Positions 45,208 through 53,477 of a stretch of 64,000 nucleotides of DNA are shown here, piece after piece. Where the stretch lies: contig NZ_KE384163.1 of the NCBI RefSeq assembly GCF_000424325.1, positions 1-64,000 on the forward strand, written 5' to 3'. This DNA is from [Clostridium] clostridioforme AGR2157 (GTDB lineage Bacteria > Bacillota > Clostridia > Lachnospirales > Lachnospiraceae). The notes beneath the pieces were generated by a model that worked only from the letters and a program-made list of their open reading frames with translations, did no database searches and had not been told where the DNA came from. The first letter of the stretch is position 1; each line of letters starts with the position of its first letter. A program made the position numbers and the translations under genes.

Positions 45208-46248
45208 ATGAAAGAAGTAATGAAAGAAGTAGTAGTGGAAGAGCCACACAAGGCAGAAGTGAGGGAAGTACCGGTGCCGGAACTCTCCGGAGAGAACGAA
45301 GTATTGATTCAGATGAAATCCGCGGGTGTGTGCGGCAGTGATCACCATATCTATCACGGTCTGAATCCGTGTTCTACCTATCCGCGTATTCCGGGACATG
45401 AAAATGCCGGAGTGGTGGTTAAGGCGGGCAGTGCGGTTACCAATGTTAAGGTGGGCGACCATGTAATTGTAGACCTGATTTCCACCTGTGGAACCTGTTA
45501 TCAGTGCCGGATTGGAAGAAAAAATGTGTGTGAACATGTGCGGGTCAGAGGTTCAGGCGCAGATGGCGGCTGGAGAGAATATTTTACGGCTCCCGCATCC
45601 GAAGTGTACAAAATTGATGATTCGGTGGATTGGAAAGATGCCGCCCTTGTGGAACCGTATGCTATCGGTGCCCATTGCACTGACCGCGCCAGGATTGTTC
45701 CGGAGGATGTGGTATTCATCCTTGGCGCAGGCACCATTGGTTCCATTATTCTTCAGACCTGTAAAGCGAAAGGATGCCAAATGGTCATTTGCTGCGATAT
45801 TGATGATGTATCTTTGCAACGCGCGAAGGAATACGGCGCCGACCATGTAATCAATTCAAAGACGGAGGATGTAGTGAAACGGGTGGCGGAGATTACCCAT
45901 AACCATGGTGTTACGGTGGCATTTGACTCAGCTTGTTTTCCGGGGTCCCTTACCATGTGTATGCAACCGGGAATCCTTTGTAATGCCGGACGTATGGTTC
46001 CTCTGGGTTTCTCTACCGCAAAGGAAGAGATTACACAGGCCATGATTAACCAGAGGGAACTTGATGTGATTGGTTCCAGGATGTCCTGCTTCCAATTCGA
46101 ACCTACTATCCAGAGAATGGAGAACGGGGAATTTAATACAAAGGGGATTGCAACCATGTTTATCCCCTTCAGTGAAATAGACAAGGTATTCTATTATATG
46201 GATCATCCATGTACGGAATCAAAGAAAATGGTAATTTTGTTTGACTGA
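45208..46248 (+). CDS. Zinc-dependent medium-chain dehydrogenase
   Basis: The 346-residue protein is a zinc MDR: catalytic Cys in AGVCGSDHH, PGHENAG, four structural-zinc cysteines in CGTCYQCRIGRKNVC, and the NAD-binding ILGAGTIGSII. It resembles sugar-acid or polyol dehydrogenases such as L-galactonate 5-dehydrogenase and L-threonine/sorbitol dehydrogenases; I cannot choose the substrate. ATG 45208 follows TAGGAGG. Its place between the TRAP genes and the SDR gene suggests it oxidises the imported acid or a related epimer. Confidence 0.9.
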   Translation: MKEVMKEVVVEEPHKAEVREVPVPELSGENEVLIQMKSAGVCGSDHHIYHGLNPCSTYPRIPGHENAGVVVKAGSAVTNVKVGDHVIVDLISTCGTCYQCRIGRKNVCEHVRVRGSGADGGWREYFTAPASEVYKIDDSVDWKDAALVEPYAIGAHCTDRARIVPEDVVFILGAGTIGSIILQTCKAKGCQMVICCDIDDVSLQRAKEYGADHVINSKTEDVVKRVAEITHNHGVTVAFDSACFPGSLTMCMQPGILCNAGRMVPLGFSTAKEEITQAMINQRELDVIGSRMSCFQFEPTIQRMENGEFNTKGIATMFIPFSEIDKVFYYMDHPCTESKKMVILFD

Positions 46249-46299
46249 CAGAGAAGCTGATTCATACAACTATATTCAATAAAAAAGGATCGTATAAAA

Positions 46300-47073
46300 A
46301 TGGCTTACGATTATAAAAAAATGTTCAATGTATCAGGAAAACATGCAATTGTGACAGGTGGCGCCCAGGGACTTTCTCGCGGAATGGCAGAAGGACTTCT
46401 GGAAAATGGCTGCAAGGTTGTGTTGGTTGACATCCAGAAGGAAAAGCTGGAAGCTGTGTGTGAAGAATACCGTGCCATGGGATATGAGGCATATGAAGTA
46501 TGTGGAAATCTCTCGGACCGGGCAGATGTGGACCGGATATTTACAGAGGCCATGGAGATTCTGGATGGAAAGCTGGATGTGCTGATTCCGGCGGCTGGCG
46601 TTCAGAGAAGACACCTTCCGGAAGAATTTCCCATTGAAGAATGGGATCTGGTGCTGAACATTAACTTAAATGCAGTATTTCTGATGATTCAGAAGGCCCT
46701 CAAGGTTATGCTTAAGCAGGCTACGGGCGGAAAGATTATTACCATTGGTTCTATGGTTACCTGGTTTGGAGGAACCACGGTGCCGGCTTATACGGCATCT
46801 AAGGGCGCGGTATCCCAGTTAACCAAGAGCTTGGCGGTAGATTGTGCGGGGCGCAATATCAATATCAACTGCATCTGCCCGGGATATATGGATACAGAAA
46901 TGTGCGCGAACATGACCCAGGAGCGGAAGGACGAGTGCACCGTGCGTATACCTGCCGGCCGTTGGGGAACACCGGAAGATTTAAAAGGACCGGTGCTGTT
47001 TCTGGCATCATCCGCCTCTGATTATTTGAATGGCACTACCATTCCTGTAGATGGAGGATATTTGGTGAAATAA
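46300..47073 (+). CDS. Short-chain dehydrogenase (KduD/gluconate 5-dehydrogenase-like)
   Basis: The 257-residue SDR shows TGGAQGLSRGMAEGL (cofactor loop), an altered NNAG motif as PAAGVQ, GSMV (catalytic Ser region), YTASKGA (Tyr and Lys) and CPGYMDTEM. It is closest in pattern to 2-deoxy-D-gluconate 3-dehydrogenase/KduD and gluconate 5-dehydrogenases. It ends the sugar-acid operon. ATG 46300 has AAAGGAT upstream. Together with the zinc dehydrogenase it could epimerise a hexonate through a keto-acid intermediate before dehydration (inference). Confidence 0.9.
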   Translation: MAYDYKKMFNVSGKHAIVTGGAQGLSRGMAEGLLENGCKVVLVDIQKEKLEAVCEEYRAMGYEAYEVCGNLSDRADVDRIFTEAMEILDGKLDVLIPAAGVQRRHLPEEFPIEEWDLVLNINLNAVFLMIQKALKVMLKQATGGKIITIGSMVTWFGGTTVPAYTASKGAVSQLTKSLAVDCAGRNININCICPGYMDTEMCANMTQERKDECTVRIPAGRWGTPEDLKGPVLFLASSASDYLNGTTIPVDGGYLVK

Positions 47074-47081
47074 ATTAAAAG

Positions 47082-47116
47082 CAGAACGGCATCTTATAGT
47101 GAGTGGATGCTGTTCT
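47082..47116 (+). terminator. Hairpin after the sugar-acid operon
   Basis: CAGAACGGCATC (47082-47093) pairs with GATGCTGTTCTG (47105-47116) with one G-U pair. There is no T-run, so it may be a weak terminator or an mRNA 3' end stabiliser. Confidence 0.4.
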
Positions 47117-47260
47117 GGACAAAAACAGGGGTATGGGAGAAATTAAAGAAAAGGTTGGCACTATAACGTGTTAGAAAGGAAAAGGAGCAGTCGGGAAATA
47201 GTCAGCCCAAAGGATGAGGGTGTCCCAAAAGCCGTGAAATGACTTGGGGGATATCCTCCT

Positions 47261-47879
47261 TTGATTTCTTCAAAAAAAGGAGAACGGTTACCACGCCGTT
47301 CAAAGATTATACTCGAAGCCCTTCGTGAAAATATCAACTTCATGTGGATTGCCGGGGGAAACAAACCGGATTTCCGCACGATCAACCGTTTCCGTCTGCA
47401 AATGAAGGACATCATAGAAGATATTTTTTATGAGGTGGTAAAGCTCCTGCTGGAAAAGGACTATATCAAGATGCGGAATTACTTTTTGGATGGCACCAAA
47501 ATAGAAGCTAATGTCAATAAGTATACCTTTGTCTGGCGTGGAAGCATCAACTACCATCTTGTCGGACTTCTGGATAGGACGGCGACCGAAATAAAGTAAT
47601 GAAGATCAATGAGCAGTGGGAAGCATTAAAAGAAAATCCAATGCCAACATCCAGAGCGAGAAGAGAATTCTGAAACGTCAGATCCGTTCCATCCAGACCG
47701 AAGGGCACTTTGGGGATATTAAGGAGAACGACAGTTTTCGGCGGTTCAATTACCGCAGCACAAAAGTATATAAAGAATTCATGCTGTATGCAATCGGCCG
47801 AAATATAAATAAATATCATCGTTTTCTTTACCATGAAATAGAGAGATTCACTGGGAAAAATGAGCAGAAAACAGCATAG
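47261..47879 (+). mobile_element. Remnant of an IS1182-type transposase gene
   Basis: Two frames carry transposase pieces. At 47261-47599 NINFMWIAGGNKPDFRTINR and NYFLDGTKIEANVNKYTFVW match the DUF772 and early catalytic region of IS1182-family transposases. At 47616-47879 TEGHFGDIKENDSFRRFNYR and IGRNINKYHRFL match their C-terminal end. The middle, with most of the DDE core, is deleted and the frames do not join, so the element is dead. It marks the right edge of the sugar-acid cassette. Confidence 0.85.
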
Positions 47880-48108
47880 AAAACAGTGTGAGTCCGGGAT
47901 TATGGAAAAAGGGGATTTTGCGCTCAAAAACAGGCGGGACAAAGAGAAAACAAGCATATCCATCAGAGCCCGCTTTGCTGAAAAGCAAGGAACTCTGTGG
48001 GATATGCTTATTTTAGTTTAGGAGTCCTAAAAATCGGTATTAACCGACTGCCCCATTCTTTGATGGTTTCTGACAAAAACAGAAATATGGCCTTTAACTG
48101 CTCTCCGT

Positions 48109-49098
48109 CTAGTTGGACACCACCAAAGTCTTCAACCCATCCGTTGCGTTTGGCGCATTGAAGATATACAGAGTATAGGATGTATTGGCGCTCATGTTGG
48201 CGGAGGTGGCTGCCACGGAAGTGTTGGGGTAGGAGCCGGTCCTGGAGATGTAGAGCTGATACCACCCCGGGTAGAAGCTGGTGTAAGGGGTCACTTCCCT
48301 GTAGCGTACATTGCTGAAAGCAGTGTAGGAGGAGTTCTGGTTGCCGATGGATACGTCGAAGGGCCCCAGGTTCAGTGACAGGTTGCAGGCCCGCAGACAG
48401 CTGGAGCCTGAAGGCGCGTTGCAGGAAATGTCGGATATTTCCATGATGTCCAGGCCGCTTGCCGTATTGATGATGGCAATGGTCATGGAGGCGGAGGAGC
48501 GCACCTGTACTGTCTTCTGAATGTACACATAGCCGTTGGCTCCTGACACGGTGACGGTCTGGGTGCCGGAGGCAGACTGGACGTAGCCTGTTATGTCCCC
48601 GTTCCCCAGGCTGCTTGCCACCATCCAGTTGCCCAGGTACACGTAAAACGGCTGGTACCCGGTGGAAGCATTGAGGATGCGCACCCTGCCGAAGCTGGTG
48701 GCGGTACAGTTGTAGCATGGGAAGGTGATGCCGGGAATGACGGTGACAGAGCCTCTGTTTCCGGGGAAAATGGGCCGGAAGATAGGCGGAAAGCCGGGAC
48801 GGTTGCCGCTGTACACAGGGCCGCCTTCACCTGGATTGGGTAGTGGGATGACCGGGACATTGGCACCGTTATTCTGATTGCCGCCGCTGTACACAGGGCC
48901 GCCTTCGCCTGGATTGGGTAGTGGGATGACCGGGACATTGGCACCGTTATTCTGATTGCCGCCGCTGTCCACAGGACCGCCCTCGCCCGGATTGGGAAGG
49001 GGAGTTACGGGAACATCGGCATCCCCCAGCTCTGCCGTGGCCAGGAGGGTGTCCGGATACTCACTCATTCTGTCTGTATGATAGGACTGATTGTTCAT
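48109..49098 (-). CDS. DUF4397-domain protein with proline-rich 26-residue repeats
   Basis: The 329-residue protein has no clear signal peptide. After about 28 residues there are three copies of a 26-residue unit (core PNPGEGG and GNQNNGANVPVIPL), then a linker with FPPIFRPIFPGNRG and two cysteines (CYNC), then a DUF4397-type beta-rich region: VRILNASTGYQPFYVYLGNW, followed by a second similar half (FSNVRYREVTPYTSFYPGWY). DUF4397 proteins are typically surface-exposed. Divergence from the sporulation gene yqfC and lack of a signal suggest a spore-surface role, which is inference. ATG 49098 has only a weak ribosome site (GAGGTCTCT). Confidence 0.82.
   Translation of the reverse strand: MNNQSYHTDRMSEYPDTLLATAELGDADVPVTPLPNPGEGGPVDSGGNQNNGANVPVIPLPNPGEGGPVYSGGNQNNGANVPVIPLPNPGEGGPVYSGNRPGFPPIFRPIFPGNRGSVTVIPGITFPCYNCTATSFGRVRILNASTGYQPFYVYLGNWMVASSLGNGDITGYVQSASGTQTVTVSGANGYVYIQKTVQVRSSASMTIAIINTASGLDIMEISDISCNAPSGSSCLRACNLSLNLGPFDVSIGNQNSSYTAFSNVRYREVTPYTSFYPGWYQLYISRTGSYPNTSVAATSANMSANTSYTLYIFNAPNATDGLKTLVVSN
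48808..49020 (-). repeat. 78-bp tandem repeat (about 2.7 copies) inside the DUF4397 gene
   Basis: Units start at 48808, 48886 and 48964, each 78 bp and in frame. The first two are nearly identical; the third (48964 on) is diverged and partial. Near-identity indicates recent expansion or homogenisation. Confidence 0.85.
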
Positions 49099-49182
49099 AG
49101 AGACCTCGCAAAAGATTGATTCACTATAGTCTATTCATATGGAATAAGGAATGTGTATGTTTTTTTTGAAAAAAAGGGGACT

Positions 49183-49210
49183 GCATTTTTGGCGGGCTGA
49201 TGCATATAAT
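49183..49210 (+). promoter_or_regulatory. Possible sigma-E-type promoter of yqfC-yqfD
   Basis: GCATTTT (49183-49189) and CATATAAT (49203-49210) with a 13-base gap resemble mother-cell sigma-E promoters, 33 bases before ATG 49243. In Bacillus yqfC and yqfD are expressed under sigma E. Confidence 0.45.
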
Positions 49211-49242
49211 AAAAAGAACCAGTGTATCAGGAGCGTGGGCGT

Positions 49243-49512
49243 ATGTCATGGGAACCAAAGAAAACAGCCGTATCCGCACTGGGGCTGCCCCGGGACGTGA
49301 TTCTGGGGGATGTGCTTATAAGCTTTGTGGGCAGGAGTCAGGTGAATGTGGAAAATTACAGGAGCATCCTGATTTACACGGATACCCTGATTAAGCTCCA
49401 GGCCAGGAACTGCAAGGTGGTGATTCACGGAGCCCGCTTAAAGATTGATTATTATACGGCGGAGGAGATGAAGATAACCGGCCAGGTCGGTTCTTTGGAA
49501 TTTGAAACATAA
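49243..49512 (+). CDS. yqfC: Sporulation protein YqfC
   Basis: ATG 49243 follows GGAGCG. The 89-residue protein matches YqfC: LGLPRDVILGDVLISFVGRS with VENYRSILIYTDTLIKLQAR and VHGARLKIDYYTAEEMKITG-like segments. In Bacillus YqfC and YqfD are sporulation proteins made in the mother cell. It is followed at 18 bases by yqfD. Confidence 0.9.
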   Translation: MSWEPKKTAVSALGLPRDVILGDVLISFVGRSQVNVENYRSILIYTDTLIKLQARNCKVVIHGARLKIDYYTAEEMKITGQVGSLEFET

Positions 49513-49530
49513 ATCAAAGGAGGGGCCTGT

Positions 49531-50790
49531 TTGATTGAATGGCTGTTACATAATTGGGAAGGATATGTAAGACTCCGTCTTCACGGCTATTCACCGGAAC
49601 GTTTCCTGAATCTCTGCAATGCCAGGGGTCTGGAGGTATGGGGACTGATATGCAACCGGGACGGGGATTATGAGTTTTTTATGACTGTGGAAGGATACCG
49701 CCGGGTGAAGCCCCTGGTGCGCAAGGCACAGGTAAGGCTGCACATTACCGGCCGTTTCGGCCTCCCATTTTTTATTTACAGGCACAGGAAGCGCTGGTAT
49801 TACGGTGCTGGAATCATGGCCTTTTTCCTGGTGCTTTATATCATGTCCCTGTTCATCTGGGATATCCAGTTTGAGGGCAATTACAGGTATACCTACGATA
49901 CTCTGGTCCGTTTTCTGGACACCCAGGATATTGATTACGGCATGCTAAAGGCCAGGATTAACTGCGAGGATTTGGAAGCCTCCATGCGCACAAGCTTTCC
50001 CGAGATAACCTGGGTATCTGCCCGTGTTTCCGGTACAAGGCTGCTCATCCACATCAAGGAAAACGAGGTGCTGTCCACTATCCCGGAGAAGGACGAGACA
50101 CCCTGCGACATTGTGGCGTCCCAGCCGGGAGTCATCACCTCCATGGTGGTGCGCCAGGGAGTTGCCCAGGTTTGTGTTGGGGACGAGGTGGAGGAGGGAC
50201 AGGTACTGGTCAGCGGACGGGTGCCCATCATCGGTGACAACGAGGAGGAAATCAATGCCTACATGGTTCACGCGGATGCGGATATTGTGGCCAGGACCGT
50301 CAAACAATATGAGAAAACATTTCCCCTGCTGCATCAGGAACGTGTCCACACAGGGCGCAGGCGGAGAGGATGGTACATGAAGGCCGGGGCCTGGTCCTTT
50401 ACCTTCCTGACCCCGGTGAGGGGACAGGGGGAGTGGGATTATTCCATGGAGGAAAAACAGCTCAGGCTGTTTTCCAATTTTTATCTGCCTGTCTATATGG
50501 GCGCCATACAGGGCCGGGAAATGGCAACCTATGAGAGAAATTACAGGGAGGATGAGTTAAAAGAGCTGTCCAAAGCCATAAATTACCAATTTGTCAAAAA
50601 TTTAGAGGAAAAGGGGGTACAAATTCTAGAAAATAATGATAGAATAGAAACAAGTGTTTCTGAATGCCGCCTGACAGGTGAACTCGTGACAGAGGAATCC
50701 ATTGTTAAGACACAGCCGGCAGCGGAGCCTGATATGAATTCCGGCGTGGAGCCGGGAGAAAAACCAGAGGAGACAATAACTGCTGAATGA
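49531..50790 (+). CDS. yqfD: Sporulation protein YqfD
   Basis: TTG 49531 follows AAAGGAGG. The 419-residue protein has the YqfD pattern: GYVRLRLHGYSPERFLNLCN, an N-terminal soluble domain, one membrane helix (about 93-113, MAFFLVLYIMSLFIWDI), then a FtsQ/POTRA-like extracytoplasmic domain with WVSARVSGTRLLIHIKENEV and QPGVITSMVVRQGVAQVCVG. YqfD is needed for efficient sporulation in Bacillus. The TGA overlaps the phoH ATG (ATGA), coupling them. An acidic, Glu/Pro-rich tail of about 30 residues follows the conserved part. Confidence 0.93.
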   Translation: MIEWLLHNWEGYVRLRLHGYSPERFLNLCNARGLEVWGLICNRDGDYEFFMTVEGYRRVKPLVRKAQVRLHITGRFGLPFFIYRHRKRWYYGAGIMAFFLVLYIMSLFIWDIQFEGNYRYTYDTLVRFLDTQDIDYGMLKARINCEDLEASMRTSFPEITWVSARVSGTRLLIHIKENEVLSTIPEKDETPCDIVASQPGVITSMVVRQGVAQVCVGDEVEEGQVLVSGRVPIIGDNEEEINAYMVHADADIVARTVKQYEKTFPLLHQERVHTGRRRRGWYMKAGAWSFTFLTPVRGQGEWDYSMEEKQLRLFSNFYLPVYMGAIQGREMATYERNYREDELKELSKAINYQFVKNLEEKGVQILENNDRIETSVSECRLTGELVTEESIVKTQPAAEPDMNSGVEPGEKPEETITAE

Positions 50791-51785
50791 GTGTAATTGA
50801 GACAATGATTGACATTCCCGCAGAGCATGAGCGGAATGTCTGCGGACAATTTGACACCTACTTAAAGAAGATAGAGCGCACCCTGCATGTGACCATGATT
50901 GCCAGGGACGGCGAAATAAAAATCATCGGACCTGAGAAAACCATAGGCCAGGCAAAAAGCGTGTTCAACAACCTGATTGAACTGTCCAAGCGGGGCAATA
51001 CCATCACGGAACAGAACGTGGACTATGCCCTATCCCTGTCTTTCACGGAGAATGACGGGCAGATTTTGGAGATTGACAAGGACATCATATGCCGGACCAT
51101 ATCCGGCAAGCCGGTGAAGCCAAAGACGCTGGGGCAGAAGCACTATGTGGATGCTATCCGCAAGAAGATGATTGTGTTCGGCATCGGACCGGCCGGCACG
51201 GGAAAGACATACCTTGCCATGGCCATGGCCATCCAGGCATTTAAGAACGGCGAGGTGGGGCGCATTATCCTTACCAGGCCGGCCATTGAGGCCGGTGAGA
51301 AGCTGGGATTCCTGCCGGGCGATCTCCAGAGCAAGATTGACCCGTATCTTCGTCCTCTTTATGACGCCCTGTACCAGATTATGGGGGCGGAAAGCTATCT
51401 CCACAATTCGGAGAAGGGGCTGATTGAGGTGGCGCCCCTGGCCTACATGAGAGGAAGAACACTGGACAATGCCTATATCATCCTGGATGAGGCCCAGAAC
51501 ACCACCCCGGCCCAGATGAAGATGTTCCTTACCAGAATCGGTTTTGGTTCCAAGGTCATCATAACGGGAGACCAGACTCAGAAGGACCTTCCGGGAGGCG
51601 CGGTTTCCGGTCTGGACACAGCACTTAAGGTGCTGAAACGGATTGACGACATTGGGTTCTGCTACCTGACCAGTTCCGACGTGGTGCGTCATCCATTGGT
51701 GCAGAAAATTGTACAGGCCTATGAGACATATGAACAAAAGAATACCCCGCCTGCAGGACGGCGCAGGATACGGGAGCGGAATTAA
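50787..51785 (+). CDS. phoH: PhoH-family ATPase
   Basis: The 332-residue protein has an N-terminal KH-like segment, then the PhoH P-loop domain: GPAGTGKTYLAMAMAIQAFK (Walker A about 132), RPAIEAGEKLGFLPGDLQSK, and YIILDEAQNTTPAQMKMFL (Walker B). PhoH-like proteins are RNA-related ATPases or helicases. It follows yqfD with a 4-base overlap and precedes ybeY by 20 bases, the classic phoH-ybeY pairing seen in many bacteria. Confidence 0.95.
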   Translation: MSVIETMIDIPAEHERNVCGQFDTYLKKIERTLHVTMIARDGEIKIIGPEKTIGQAKSVFNNLIELSKRGNTITEQNVDYALSLSFTENDGQILEIDKDIICRTISGKPVKPKTLGQKHYVDAIRKKMIVFGIGPAGTGKTYLAMAMAIQAFKNGEVGRIILTRPAIEAGEKLGFLPGDLQSKIDPYLRPLYDALYQIMGAESYLHNSEKGLIEVAPLAYMRGRTLDNAYIILDEAQNTTPAQMKMFLTRIGFGSKVIITGDQTQKDLPGGAVSGLDTALKVLKRIDDIGFCYLTSSDVVRHPLVQKIVQAYETYEQKNTPPAGRRRIRERN

Positions 51786-51805
51786 TCCGCCAAGGAGAAG
51801 TGAGC

Positions 51806-52303
51806 ATGACCATTTCAATTGAATACGAAGCAGATAAAGTACTGAATTTGCCCTACCGGGAAATCATCGAGGATACCGTGCTGGCTGCCCTGGATTATGA
51901 GGGCTGTCCCTATGAGGCGGAGGTCAATGTCATTCTTACGGACAATGACGCCATACAGGAAATCAACCGGGAACACCGCCGGATTGACGCTCCTACGGAC
52001 GTGCTGTCCTTTCCCATGGTGGATTATGAGTCGCCATCGGATTTTGACCATGTGGAGGAAGCTGTGGAGGATTACTTCAATCCTGAGACCGGCGAGCTGA
52101 TGCTGGGGGATATTGTGATTTCCGTGGATAAGGTGGAGGAACAGGCTGAGAAATACGGCCATTCCCAGACCAGGGAGCTGGCCTTTCTGACGGCCCACAG
52201 CATGCTCCATCTGTTTGGTTACGACCACATGGAGGACGGCGAACGGCTGGTGATGGAAGAAAAGCAGAAAGAGATACTGGAAACCAGGGGGTATACAAGA
52301 TGA
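51806..52303 (+). CDS. ybeY: Endoribonuclease YbeY (rRNA maturation)
   Basis: ATG 51806 lies 8 bases after AAGGAG; a GTG 6 bases earlier is less suitable. The 165-residue enzyme has the zinc motif HSMLHLFGYDHMED (three His) and NREHRRIDAPTDVLSFPM. YbeY acts in 16S rRNA 3'-end processing and ribosome quality control. The last 4 bases (ATGA) overlap the DUF3048 gene. Confidence 0.96.
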   Translation: MTISIEYEADKVLNLPYREIIEDTVLAALDYEGCPYEAEVNVILTDNDAIQEINREHRRIDAPTDVLSFPMVDYESPSDFDHVEEAVEDYFNPETGELMLGDIVISVDKVEEQAEKYGHSQTRELAFLTAHSMLHLFGYDHMEDGERLVMEEKQKEILETRGYTR

Positions 52304-53472
52304 GAAACGGGTTCAGATGGATGGCAATGGGTTTAACGGCAGGACTGACGGCAGCCGCGCTTTTGACGGGCTGCGCTAAGGAAGCCAGCGTGGAAGCAAC
52401 CACGGTTCAGGAGCCTCCTGCCACTTCTGAGGCCGCTGAACCCGATATCATCATCCGGTCTGACCCTGAGACCACCGGGGAGGATACAGGAAATCTTCAG
52501 AATTATTACCTTCCGGAGGAACGGACCGAGGAGAACGGGATGATACGCAGCTATCTGACCGGCCAGATGGTGGAAACCGCTAAGGGAAACCGCCGGCCCG
52601 CGGCTGTGATGATGAGCAATGACAAGGAAGCCAGGCCACAGTACGGTATCAACAGGGCGGGGGTGGTCTATGAGGCGCCGGTGGAGGGAAGCATGAACCG
52701 GTACATGGCCCTTATAGAGGATTATGACGGCCTGGAGCGCATAGGCTCGGTGCGCAGCTGCCGGACCTACTACACCTATTTTGCCAGGGAGTTTGACGCT
52801 GTCTACGTCCACTATGGTCAGAGCACCTTTGCCAAGCCTTATCTGAAAAATGTGGATAATATCAACGGTCTGGATGCCATCGGCGATCTGGCCTTTTACC
52901 GCACAAAGGACAAGAAATCGCCCCATAACGCCTATACCAGCGGGGACAGGATTACGGCCTCCATTGAGAAGCTGGGGTACACGCAGTCCTATGTTCCATC
53001 CTACAAGGGCCATTATCTCTTTGCCAGGGACGGCAGGGAGGCATCTTTAATGGAGCGTCCGGGAGTCATGGATGCAGGCACGGTAAAGACCGGCTACATC
53101 ATGAACCAGGCATACTTTGTGTACGACCCTTCGGACGGGCTTTACCACCGTTACCAGTACGGCAAAATCCATCAGGGGGATGAAGGGCCCATTGCGGTGA
53201 AAAACGTGATTTTCCAGTACTGCCAGACCGGCCGTTACGCCACCACGGATTATCTGGACATCAATGTACATACTACGGAATGCGGGTATTTTATGACAGA
53301 CGGCAAAGCGATTCCTATTAACTGGGAGAAGGACGGCGAGTTCGGTCCCACCCGTTACTATGATACCAATCACGATGAAGTTGTGCTGAATCAGGGAAAG
53401 ACCTGGGTCTGCATCATTCCCACCAGGGACTTTGCCAAGTCGGAAATTATCGGAAATGAGGATACACAGTAA
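52300..53472 (+). CDS. DUF3048-domain lipoprotein (YerB-like)
   Basis: The 390-residue protein has a signal peptide with lipobox LLTGCAK (Cys about 25), an acidic spacer to about residue 75, then the DUF3048 domain: RPAAVMMSNDKEARPQYGIN, IGSVRSCRTYYTYFAREFDA, and a C-terminal part with KTWVCIIPTRD. Bacillus YerB is a relative of unsettled role. It should be anchored outside the membrane. It overlaps ybeY by 4 bases and precedes the flippase gene by 5 bases, in the yqfC-to-flippase operon. Confidence 0.92.
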   Translation: MRNGFRWMAMGLTAGLTAAALLTGCAKEASVEATTVQEPPATSEAAEPDIIIRSDPETTGEDTGNLQNYYLPEERTEENGMIRSYLTGQMVETAKGNRRPAAVMMSNDKEARPQYGINRAGVVYEAPVEGSMNRYMALIEDYDGLERIGSVRSCRTYYTYFAREFDAVYVHYGQSTFAKPYLKNVDNINGLDAIGDLAFYRTKDKKSPHNAYTSGDRITASIEKLGYTQSYVPSYKGHYLFARDGREASLMERPGVMDAGTVKTGYIMNQAYFVYDPSDGLYHRYQYGKIHQGDEGPIAVKNVIFQYCQTGRYATTDYLDINVHTTECGYFMTDGKAIPINWEKDGEFGPTRYYDTNHDEVVLNQGKTWVCIIPTRDFAKSEIIGNEDTQ

Positions 53473-53477
53473 TAGAC

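Noticed and set aside
48808-49020. Regularly spaced 78-bp repeats considered as a CRISPR array
   Set aside because: The repeats are contiguous, in frame within a DUF4397 gene, and have no unique spacers.
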